Below, piece after piece: positions 55,082-64,000 of a DNA stretch of 64,000 nt (positions within the stretch are counted from its first letter, which is position 1; every line of letters starts with the position of its first letter). Below the pieces are notes generated by a model. The model did not search any database and was not told the DNA's origin. It saw nothing but the letters and a program-made list of their open reading frames with translations. A program made the translations under genes and the position numbers. The DNA is taken from the NCBI GenBank assembly GCA_031310005.1, contig CM062380.1, forward strand, positions 992,001-1,056,000. The letters are read 5' to 3'. Source of the stretch: Dactylellina haptotyla. Lineage: Eukaryota > Ascomycota > Orbiliomycetes > Orbiliales > Orbiliaceae.

Positions 55082-56082
55082 ATGGACGAACAACACTTTT
55101 CCACGTCGTTGGAAGAGTCCACGACCCTTGCCAAAAATGTAAACCAAATTGTGAATGAACTTAACGGGACGTTAAAAGCCGACGCGAGGAAGTCAATATC
55201 CACAATTGGAAACAATATTACTACACTATATAATCTATTCACAGAAATCCAGCTTTGGATTTCAGCCAATAGATGGAATCAATCACATCTGGTGGACCTG
55301 AACCCTCTAATCGCTCGATCTTCCCGTTCAATTCAAAATGCAGAAAAGCTCCTCGTAGATCTTAAGAAAACTGCAGCTAAAAAGGGAATAAAACGACTCC
55401 TGTCTGGTTCTAAATCGAAAGAAATTATAAGAAAGCTGGAAAGTTTAAATCCGGAATTCAAAGATACGATACACGCGTTAGCCTCATCGTACTATACCAA
55501 GGCAGGGTAAGTTATGGACTTGTTCCCCTCCGTATCATGCCAGATAGATTTATCAACTAATCGAATCAAATTGAAAGAAAACCTGGATTGATTCCCGATA
55601 TCCGTAAGATCCCGGACTCAGTCCCCGACGCAAAGTCAAAGAATCACGAAAACCCTGGAAAGCGAGAAGCACGAGTACCTGTGCCCAAGGCTCGCCGGAT
55701 CCGGAAGAAGCTCCCTCCTAGCCCAGCTGAGCTCGGTTTACTTCCGGTAATCAGAGTTAAACAAGGAGCCCCAAACAACGCCAATGTAATTCGAGAAGTT
55801 GGAGCCGAAACTACGATTCCATCAGACCAACCCGATAAAAATATTTATATAAAAATAGAAAATTTGATAAATAAAGGTGGTCAGAGTAAAAGCGAGATTA
55901 TTTGTCTCAAATGTGACGCCAAAGTTCTGGACGCAGTATCTCTTCTACATGATATGGGTAGTACATACTCCGTCCACCAATGCGAAGCTGATAATAATAT
56001 GACTATAAATATGACCAGGATACGAGCGAGTCTGCGGTTTCAAAACACCGGATGGATCACATATCTTCCCGACCTTCGATAG
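55082..56082 (+). CDS. Unknown helical protein (2 exons)
   Basis: Exons 55082-55506 and 55578-56082, phase 2, 71-bp intron (GTAAGT...GAAAG with CAACTAATCG before it); 309 residues. The first 142 residues look all-helical (ESTTLAKNVNQIVNELNG, SRSIQNAEKLLVDLKKTAAK), a little like N-terminal bundles of fungal NLR-type proteins, though no STAND domain follows. A basic Pro-rich linker (VPKARRIRKKLPPSPAELG) leads to a C-terminal half with two cysteines (IICLKCDAKVLDAVSLL) that could be a small globular domain. No family recognised. The next gene starts only 52 bp downstream on the same strand. Confidence 0.72.
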
Positions 56083-56134
56083 TTGCGACTCTTCTATCCC
56101 AGTCCTAATTACACCCGCTATTCAATCCTACAAC

Positions 56135-57811
56135 ATGGCCGGCGGTCTCCGGATCAATGAATATAACCGTCTAGTCGATTTCTTCAACGAGTTCATCGAC
56201 CCCAACAAATTCCAGAAAATAGATGGGGGGCTATTCGATGTTCGACTGTCCGATGAATCGTCACATCGATCATTACAGATCGCAAGCGAACACGAGCCAT
56301 CATTTAAATCAAATATACGATTTTATGCAACTGCCGCGCCGAAGCCCAAATCTTCAAGCCGGCATATCAAAGATACAGAGGTAGATCGAAAAAACTGGAT
56401 GCTACAGCCTGTATGCAGACAAAACGTCTGTATCCTACCAATACCCCGGGGGACACAACTAGGATTGTCAATTGAATCACCGGCAGAACTGCTACAAGAA
56501 GAACAATTCGCCATCAGGGTATACTCCGACAATGTAAACATTCTTAAAAAGAAAGGACGTGGTCAAGGTGAACAAGACTACATAGTCGCACCGCTGCAGG
56601 AAGCTCTGAGTGATATCCCGATGGAAGGACTTGAAGAGGATATCGTCGGAGAGGATGGATCGCAGCTCAAAGATTTAGGAGAGATACAATTGCAGATAGC
56701 GCCGAAATACAATACTAACGTCCAATTCAGCCCATACTATGGCAACGGAGAAAACCTGGATATCTTCAGCACCCCTTCGAGGCTTTCGCAGAACATAGGC
56801 TCACATCTCGCTATGTTTCTAAAACCGAACGAATCCAGAAACGACAATGAGACACTCCTGAACAGCACCTACGATAGCTCTCTCGAACACCTGAAGGAAA
56901 AGGAAGATATCAATTTCGCCACCCACAGTTTCCTGAGCCCCTACTTCAGCCCGAAATTTGCCCATGAGATGGAATTGCCCTACAAGGAACATATCTCGTC
57001 GCCCGAAAACCCGCTTATATTCCACCCAGTCAACGCGATACCGATCACCACAATCGCAAAAGACTCGCGTCATAACGTCCGCATGAAAGATCGCACCCTT
57101 TATTTCTCCCCGTTCTTGAGGTTTGATCAATATCTAGAGGCTGTGCGAAGTAAATCTCGCTACTTTATCTCCAAGCCCCTCAGCTTCTACAAGACCAACA
57201 AGATATATTTCAACGACAAACCGGCCGGTGAAGATATATGGGCATACTCGCCTTATCCAAAACTTATAGATCTGATACCCGAGGGAGGGACTGTAACTTT
57301 AATCTCTCCTGATGAAGATAATAGCGCAGATATCGCGCGAAAGTCCGTCACGACAGCTCGAATGAAGGAATCAGACGCGGCTCTAATAATCCTCCAATCT
57401 CATCTCAACGCAGTTAGGTTGGGTTCTAGGATGCCCCACGATGACCGGTACAAGGCCACTGTGCCCGCCGAATCGAAATATCAGATCGAGCAAACCACGG
57501 ACCCCAGAATATGGAACTGGGATAAATCACGGGTGTTGAAGATAAAGGTAGTAGATTTGAACGCTTGGAATAAGAGGATTAAAGCAGAAGAAGCCGCCGC
57601 CGCAGCGGAACGATACCGGAAACTCCGCCAAGAGGAAAGAGATAAGCAAAACTGGCCCGTGAATGGATATACTTCCTATGGTGGATCAGGTCGTTGGTCG
57701 TTCGGGGAGTATAACACCAAGATGCCGGAATCGAGTTCGTACGGTAGGTCGTGGGGAGACCCGTACCGTGATCGCCCGAATAATGATGACTGGCGGAATT
57801 CGTATATATAA
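56135..57811 (+). CDS. Unknown 558-residue protein with charged helix and Gly/Ser/Arg-rich tail
   Basis: Intronless frame in a CAACATGGCC start context. The first about 480 residues have ordinary globular composition (RINEYNRLVDFFNEFIDP, LTFNDKP-type segments, RTLYFSPFLRFDQYLEAVRS) but match nothing I recognise. A charged Ala/Glu/Arg helix (KAEEAAAAAERYRKLRQEER, about 488-507) precedes a Gly/Ser/Tyr/Arg-rich tail with RDRP and SYGRSWGD motifs, typical of disordered nucleic-acid-binding tails. No signal peptide or membrane helix. Downstream neighbour of the 55082 gene, possibly by chance. Confidence 0.8.
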   Translation: MAGGLRINEYNRLVDFFNEFIDPNKFQKIDGGLFDVRLSDESSHRSLQIASEHEPSFKSNIRFYATAAPKPKSSSRHIKDTEVDRKNWMLQPVCRQNVCILPIPRGTQLGLSIESPAELLQEEQFAIRVYSDNVNILKKKGRGQGEQDYIVAPLQEALSDIPMEGLEEDIVGEDGSQLKDLGEIQLQIAPKYNTNVQFSPYYGNGENLDIFSTPSRLSQNIGSHLAMFLKPNESRNDNETLLNSTYDSSLEHLKEKEDINFATHSFLSPYFSPKFAHEMELPYKEHISSPENPLIFHPVNAIPITTIAKDSRHNVRMKDRTLYFSPFLRFDQYLEAVRSKSRYFISKPLSFYKTNKIYFNDKPAGEDIWAYSPYPKLIDLIPEGGTVTLISPDEDNSADIARKSVTTARMKESDAALIILQSHLNAVRLGSRMPHDDRYKATVPAESKYQIEQTTDPRIWNWDKSRVLKIKVVDLNAWNKRIKAEEAAAAAERYRKLRQEERDKQNWPVNGYTSYGGSGRWSFGEYNTKMPESSSYGRSWGDPYRDRPNNDDWRNSYI

Positions 57812-58101
57812 ACATCGAAACGAAATATGGAAGTCATATAGGATGGCGCTATCATCCGAGGTTCTGGTTGGGAAAGACTAAGAGCGAGCCAAGACTCGAG
57901 AACGGGTTTCTCGTATTAACTCGGTTCTGGCGCGGTTGGCTGTCTTGAACTCTATTTGATACCACCCTTCGAGTATATATTGCACAAATATAAACTGTCG
58001 GAAATTTTGCTAATTAGCTGAAGTCAGGGAAGCCTAAGACGGGTATCAATATTATTAAACTTAATTACATGGAAAAGAAATCGGTACTTGATATTCTGTG
58101 G

Positions 58102-59415
58102 TCAAGTACCCCCATCGCCCCCTCCATCGCCACCTCCGCCATTCCCGCTGTCGCTTCCAGTGTCACTCCCACTCCCACTACTGCTATCACCTCCACTACT
58201 ACTATCACTTCCACTACTAGTATCACCTCCACTACTACTACTACTACTAGTACTACTACTATTGTCACCACCTCCAGTGGTTCCACTTTCTGTATTCGAG
58301 TTCTCTACAAGACCAGTTGCTTCCAGAGTTATAGGAGTATCGGTTACTTCAGGAGACTCTTGTGTCGTAGTAGTTGGATCTGAGCTTATAGATGTCGCTT
58401 CCGAATCTGCACTTGTAGAGGTAGCTCCTGAATCCAAGCTCGTAGAGCTCGTGTCTGTGGCCGTCGTGCTATCGGTTGGCGTTGAAGTTATGGAACTTGT
58501 ATCTGACCACAGAACCAGAATGCTCGGGTTCGGCATGACAGCACCAGTTTCCATCTCTCCTCCGCCACCTCCACCTCCTCCACCTCCACCACCTCCACCT
58601 CCTCCTCCACCGCTCATATCTCCTCCGCCCCCGCTCCCCGCTCCTCCATTTCCAGGATCTCCTCCAGCTGTCCCACCCAGAGTGCTACTACTCACAACAT
58701 TACCCCCGCCTTCACCACCGCCCATCCCATTTCCACCCTGCGCACCCATTCCACCTTCGACCCCAACACCCCCAGTACCGTCACCGCCGCCGCCGCCGCC
58801 GCTGCTGCTGTTTGTGGCACCACCTCCACCACCAAAAAACATAGGTGCAGCTCCTGATCCAGAGTCTCCGCTCGGAGTTTCAGTCGCAGTACCAGTTGCT
58901 TCGGGCCCTAGATCGCCAGAACTCGTTGGCGAGCAAGTATACACCCACTCAGCTTTCGTAATCGGAAGCGTGATCGTCGTAGTCTTTTGTAACTAATCAT
59001 CCGGATAAAAATATCAATACCCCAACGTTTCAATCGGCGGAAAAATTCCCCCCCAGGGTGAATTAAGGAAATTCTCACATTCGAGGTATATCTAAGCATT
59101 TCCCACTGCCGCGCCAGGGCAATCTCCATAGTTGTGACGGCTATATCCTGGCATCTTCCGCAGTTTGTAGTATATGTCGAAGTCACCGTGGCCGCATGCA
59201 CAGTCTCTGTTCTCCCCCAGTTCGGGAATACCCACTGGTATATATATTTCGTACAGGGCGGTCGAACGTTATCCGGCCGTGGTAGGGCAAGGGAATTCCT
59301 GAAATAAGATAAAAAGTCAGATATCTGAGAAGTCTTGAATTGTGAAATAAGTGACGTATACTCACCCAGTTGAACTTAACGCTGCCACAAGAATTACAGA
59401 TAGATGCACGTACAT
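58102..59415 (-). CDS. Secreted Gly/Ser/Thr-rich repetitive protein (3 exons)
   Basis: Exons 59366-59415, 59079-59298 and 58102-58983, joined at GTGAGT...TTTCAG (phase 2) and GTGAGA...AAAAG (phase 0); 383 residues. N-terminal MYVHLSVILVAALSSTG is a signal peptide. The next about 90 residues form a small Cys-containing ordered part (CTKYIYQWVFPNWGR, TTNCGRCQDIAVTT, TTTITLPITKAEWVYTC). The rest is low complexity: Ser/Gly, then a poly-Gly run of about 18, then Ser/Thr with TSTSADSEATS units, ending in SSGGDTSSGSD-type repeats. It resembles wall-associated glycine/serine-rich fungal proteins; no GPI signal is visible. The long frame on the opposite strand is a mirror of GGN/CCN codons. Repeat length here is prone to assembly error. 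Confidence 0.75.
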
Positions 59416-60438
59416 CGCTGGGATTTTCTTGTTGCATCAAGATCTTCCAGATCTTTCTTCTCCCAGCTCGGTTTTGCACAGCCAGTAGAATCGGGTCCAG
59501 TAGCACTCGAACAAATTCGACAATTCGAAAGGCAGTGATAAATATTGTTTGTTAAAATGAAACCATAGCTTGAAGACCGGATGAGGTTTGAGGGAGGTGC
59601 ACGACCTGTCTTACGCGTCTTATATCAAGTCGACCTAGTAGCTGCTGGAATCAGAGAAACCGATTCTCCATATTCCCCATAAGAAGAAAAGAAGCTTCGA
59701 AGAAAAAAGAAATCCCAACCTTCTTATAGGTAGTAACTTATTTCTAGCTGCCATCATCGACAGCCAGAAGGGTCCACAACCTGGAACCGAAATTAGTTTA
59801 AGCTACACGTCAAATATAACTGGGAATATTTATAAAGCGGATTTCCGACGGAACTTTGGTTTCACTGTAACATCTCCTCGCTTGCACTCAGCAGTTATGG
59901 GGTCTAGAATGCCATATGGGCTCTACATCCTATTCAGAGAATACGTTCTCGAAAATAAGCTATCCGAGGAGACTTAAGGTGCAGCTTAAGGCTGCGGTGT
60001 GGGTTGTCTTGGCGGTCCGACCATGCCCGTTTGGTGCTTGGATTTCCGAAAGGGTAAGATTTACCTGGACCAGGCGACGAATCGAAAAAAATTAACCATT
60101 GATAGTGGGCGAGAAAATCCCTAACCGACGAAACAAGATTCCGAGTTAGCTATTTTACTAGTTGTTTCACCAACCAGAAGATCTCGATGGAGTGAACGAA
60201 GATATCTGTAAAGTTAACTTCGAAAACAAAAGTTGGCATTCGTAGCACGGCGGCGCAAGGCGGGCAGCGTTGCAACACAGGCGAAAGACCAGCCATGTTG
60301 CATTCTGTTTGTAGACAGTTTTCGTTCGCTGAGTCACACCAAAATCTGTCTCAAAATGGCCAGGGTTCGAAAAGCTAGCGAGTGCAAAAAAAAAGATTGT
60401 AAAAAATTGCAAAAAAAGAGAAAGATTATGAAATTTTA
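59416..60438. other. Intergenic region upstream of the Gly-rich gene
   Basis: Promoter of the secreted Gly/Ser protein and downstream side of the tRNA gene; a T run on the minus strand (plus-strand A7 near 60410) can serve as Pol III terminator. No gene seen. Confidence 0.55.
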
Positions 60439-60510
60439 TAGCATCGAACAGTTTCGATCTGTTGGCCTCCGGGTTATGAGCCCGGCGCGCTTCCACTGCG
60501 CCACGATGCT
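60439..60510 (-). tRNA. tRNA-iMet: Initiator tRNA-Met (anticodon CAU)
   Basis: 72 nt on the minus strand, starting AGCATCG and ending CGATGCT-A, a perfect 7-bp acceptor stem with the A1:U72 pair typical of eukaryotic initiators. D arm GTGGCGCAGTGGAAGCGCGC contains the Pol III A box. The anticodon stem-loop CCGGGCTCATAACCCGG has the three consecutive G:C pairs of initiators. The T arm is AACAG-ATCGAAA-CTGTT, with A at positions 54 and 60 in place of the TTC of elongators. No intron. It initiates cytosolic translation. A Pol III terminator-like T run follows within 40 bases. Confidence 0.96.
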
Positions 60511-61319
60511 GGCTTTGGTTACCAATTAAACGCATGCTTGTCCGTTATAACGACCCTGAAGCATGCTTTCTGCCCTTATCCTCTTCCACAGAAAAGAAAG
60601 TTGGTGATACACATCAAGATATGATTGTTCTGAATGCCACCTCAACATAGCATACTAAATACCCAGGGAGCGATAGTCTTACTCCCTAGAATGAGCAAAA
60701 TTATAGCAGAAAAAAATTCTCTCGTAATCAAAGCACTCATAACACTAATGTCCTGCGGTATCCTTAGTATATATAAATGGATTGAGCAAATCCATGATTG
60801 AGTACTACTTGCTTTTGAAGGCATCGGTACTTTTCGATCTCCGTATATGAGCATTAAAGAGAGATTATAAGACCTATAGGGTGAACAATAGCTGCAAGCT
60901 AGAAAACGATGTTTAAATATCTTGTCTTGAATGATTTCATTTCCCATCTATATCATCTTCTAATGCATAGTTCCTATTCCAACGTTGCAACTGCCAACTG
61001 GACCGAAGGAAAGGAAACGAAGAGAGAACCACCACGTCTAATGTGTTTTCTCGTTATAAAGGTACAAGGATGGAAGACAGGGGGGACAAAATCAATATAA
61101 AAAATAAAATAAAAACTCCTAACCAAACTTTTGGGAGAAGTGAAATATAATATGCATAAAAAGGTTTCAAGGTTTAAGCGCCATGTATCATTAAAAGGAA
61201 TAATGTTAGGATCGGAAAAGAATCTAGACGAGAAAATGATACAACAAGAAAGCCGCTAGCACCTGAGCTCTCGTAAGCTGTTGGGAGAGACTCATCAAAA
61301 GTAAATCGAATCGATCTCT
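60511..61319. other. Intergenic region, no gene seen
   Basis: About 800 bp, upstream of the tRNA and 3' flank of RTF1; AT-rich without recognised features. Confidence 0.55.
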
Positions 61320-63750
61320 CTACTTGTCAAAGTCAATATCGAACTGCAGATCGAGTCCAGCGATTACTGCGTCGATACCCTTGGCTTGTACAGCCTTCAC
61401 CTGCGGCACCTTGTTGTCTGTCTTTCCAAGCCCAGCTCCACCACTCTCGGCAGCCCCATCTCCGCCGAATAGATCACCCATGTCCATATCTCCTTCTTTG
61501 TCCTTCTTCTTTTTAGCAGTTGGATCATCGTGATAGATCTTCGCGTGTGTTTTAACTCTAGCGAACGGATCCATGAAGCTGGAGTCGCCGTTCTCCGCTG
61601 CCATTCTGGCCGCGATTTCATTGCGTTTCTTCTCTTCAATTTGCGCTTTTCGGATATCCTGACGATTGGTTTCACGATTTCGCTTGTTGATCTGGCCGAG
61701 AATATCGAGCTGCGTCGGTTTCCCGAGGTTTGCGGTGAGAGCTTTTGGTGGGGCGCGCCACTCGAGTTCACGATCGACTCTGAGAATCTCGGGTTCGTCG
61801 CCCTGATCGACGAGTTGCTGGCGACGTTTCTTGAGGGCAGGGATGTCGAGATGAGGTAGGATCGGGTCATCGGGGTAATAGGATGTCTTGATTAGACGCA
61901 TAGCTTCAAAATCCTCGTTGTTTAGGCGGCGGTTGGTGACACTCTTTGTTTCTTGACGCTTCTTTTCGACAAAGGCAACGGTTGGGCGTTTCGATTTTGC
62001 TGCCTCCATAGCACCGATCCACCAACGAAATTCGTCCTGTTACATTACGATTGTTAGTGAAACAAGATCTATCCATCAAGGGATACCGAAGTACTGACCT
62101 CTGTGGGCATAGAATCGGAAAAGACATCAACTCTTGTGGGTCGTTCCGCATCGGCACTGGCAATAATGGCGTTTCGGCGAAACTTGATGGTACGGTCACC
62201 ACCGGTGACCTCGTATATATGTCTCGAGTCCTGCCAGCCTATTTCATTGTTAAGTTATATCAGCCGCCGTATTTCTAGTCGTGATGTAGAAAGGATATCT
62301 CTCACCTTTGATTTGGCACAGACGGTAAACGGAACGGTTGGTGTCTGGGTGATTGCCAATGCACACTCTCGCGAAGCATCCAACAGTGGCATCTTCGAAC
62401 CCAGGGTATGCCCAGTATTTGGCGACAGTGCTCCTCCCGACAATCAAGAGCTTGATATCTGACAGAGCAGCCTCCTCGCTTCCCTTCTTGGATGCGGAAG
62501 CCTTCTCCTGTGAAGCCCAAACAGGCTGGCTGCCCTGCCCTTCACCATCGCTATCCGAGTCTTCTCCCTCCGAACGATCAGCAGACATGTCTCTTTTCTT
62601 CTTCTTGTTTCGATCCGAGGCGTCAGCCCCAGCCTTCCTAGCGCTCTTCTCGTCACGTCTCTTCACGAGCTCGTTGAGCTGCGCGTTCTTTCTTGAATTC
62701 AGACTTCGCTTTGCCGAAGACTCTTCACGGGTAGAACGTCTAGCTCCGGATGCGGCGAGAAGCTTGTCTGCTTCTTTCTTCTTATTCTTCTCCGCGTCTC
62801 TCTTTTGCTGTTGGAGACGGGCTTTCATCTCGCGTGCTTCAGTCCATCGAGAGATTTCATCGGCACGGTCAGCAAGGATCTGTTCCCTTTGGAATTCGGG
62901 GAGGGCATCGATTGCAGCTTTGTCCTTGGGGTCCTTGTAAAGTTGTTGGTACGGATAGACGTGGCCGGGTGTTTTGGCTCCACCGTCGAAGTCATCATCG
63001 TCGTCGTCACTAGAAATTGGTTCGCTCGCAATTCCGACGGAAGAGTTCTCGGAAGCAGACATTGCACCGCCGTAGTCACTAGATGAACGTTTGCGTTTCG
63101 CGGGCATCTTGTTAGCCGTCTGGTCGTTTGATTACTTGACTGAGGTTTATGGGGAGATGTGGATTTTGGAAGGGAACAGAGATGGAGAGGTGCTAATGGA
63201 TAGTGAGATGTGATGTCGAGGAGTGCAGATATATGTGCGTTTAGAGCACGTCCACAGCCAAAGAGGGCCCCTCCAAACTACACGCACAACAAGAAGGGTT
63301 TCTTTTCTCCTTGAACATAATACAATGAGGGATAGAACACACGCCGGGGGTGAACACTTACTCCTCATCATCCGAGTCGCCGCCCTTCCCCTTCTTCGCC
63401 TTCTTCGCGCCAGCCTTCGCCCTCTTCTTTGGCGGGCTGCTCGCATCGTCTCCTGGTGACGGTCTCTTCCGGCCACCGGCCGCCCCTTTCCTCACAGGAG
63501 CATCTTCCTCGTCCTCCGAATCCGCAGCCCGTCTCCTCGCCGGCGGTGGCGATGGAGAGGTAACAACCGTGGTAGGTTTCTTCTTCCCCCGCTGACTGCC
63601 AACCGTGCTGTCGCTAACAGCACCTTCGGATTCGTCACCGGAATCTTGGTGCTTACGCCCGTCGCCGCGGTGGTCATTGTCGGATTGCTCGCCCTCATCG
63701 CCGCCGAGGCCGAGAAGCTCATTGTCGAGATCGTCGAAATCGTCAGACAT
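61320..63750 (-). CDS. RTF1: RTF1, Paf1-complex subunit with Plus3 domain (4 exons)
   Basis: Exons 63362-63750, 62306-63078, 62099-62238 and 61320-62036; phases 2, 1, 0; 672 residues. The N-terminus MSDDFDDLDNELLGLGG matches the conserved start of yeast Rtf1 (DLDEDLLALAG). An acidic/basic disordered part with KKRAKAGAKKAKKGKG follows, then VYPYQQLYKDPKDKAAIDALPE and the histone-modification region. The Plus3 domain (about 335-465; LSDIKLLIVGRSTVAKYW, PGFEDATVGCFARV, KFRRNAIIASAD) binds phosphorylated Spt5. The C-terminus (MDPFARVKTHAKIYHD, GLDLQFDIDFDK) is the Paf1-complex attachment motif. It promotes H2B ubiquitination and Pol II elongation in the nucleus. The first intron is long (283 bp) and contains, in frame with exon 2, an ATG (63107) in good context, so a shorter isoform is possible. 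Confidence 0.93.
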
Positions 63751-64000
63751 CCTGTTTCTATGATATCCGTATACGACTCGGAAGGAGATAGGTAAACCGC
63801 AGGGCAGCAATCACGGATTGCCTTTTATGTCTACTGTGGCACAGGAGCAGAGAATGGATTTGATGTAATGCGTGTATGGATTTGTATCGAAGCTCCTGGA
63901 TTTCGGGGTACCGATACGCGTCTAACGCTGTCCGGAACCGAACTCTAATACCCCGAGGAGGGTCCGGTGGGTATCTACGGTAATCTACAGCTGACTTCGG
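63751..64000. other. RTF1 promoter region to window end
   Basis: Upstream of RTF1; no feature recognised within 250 bp. Confidence 0.5.

Noticed and set aside
58088-58996. 302-residue proline/serine-rich plus-strand frame
   Set aside because: Antisense of GGN and Ser/Thr codons of the spliced secreted Gly/Ser protein; no start context or family support.

Overview
The window looks like nuclear DNA of a filamentous ascomycete (Pezizomycotina). Genes are interrupted by short GT-AG introns (about 50-100 bp) with CTAAC/CTAAT-type branch points. The gene families are typical of the group: GLEYA adhesin, Egh16/GAS-type secreted protein, PTH11/SAT4-like rhodopsin-fold receptor, fungal CBM1, FAR-17a/AIG1, RTF1, a PNUTS-like protein and RACK1. 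GLEYA, Egh16-like and CBM1 secreted proteins, AT-rich spacers and glutamine-rich proteins together would fit a nematode-trapping (Orbiliomycetes) or leotiomycete genome. That placement is a guess; no marker here settles it.

Layout. 0-6 kb: a large low-complexity Q-rich protein and a short-chain dehydrogenase. 7-29 kb is a gene-poor, AT-rich surface/secretome stretch: a GLEYA-domain adhesin (minus), a six-exon lysine-rich secreted protein with Kex2-type dibasic sites (minus), an Egh16-family protein with a lysine-rich insert and 47-residue tandem repeats (plus), a PTH11-like seven-helix receptor (minus), a secreted CBM1-repeat protein (plus) and a FAR-17a/AIG1 membrane protein (plus). 30-38 kb: a WrbA-type flavodoxin-like quinone reductase and a 1420-residue PNUTS-like protein (TFIIS N-terminal bundle, KSVRW PP1-docking motif, CCCH finger). 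41-47 kb: four minus-strand genes of unknown function, three of which share a previously unnamed domain, and the fourth sharing a cysteine motif with the first. 47-54 kb: RACK1, with a U24-like C/D snoRNA in its third intron, and an FHA-domain protein with a C-terminal membrane segment. 55-60 kb: two unknown genes, a secreted Gly/Ser-rich protein and an initiator tRNA-Met. 61-64 kb: RTF1 of the Paf1 complex.

Nearly all multi-exon models were assembled by hand: each junction was checked for GT-AG ends, reading phase and family continuity. The most novel signals are (1) the I-[DN]...PW...GYxG...GxLERxW domain in three neighbouring genes, (2) the phase-1 exon-shuffled lysine-rich Kex2-repeat protein whose first exon carries a reduced Egh16-like motif, next to a full Egh16-family gene that independently carries a lysine-rich insert, and (3) three intergenic clusters of nested hairpins.
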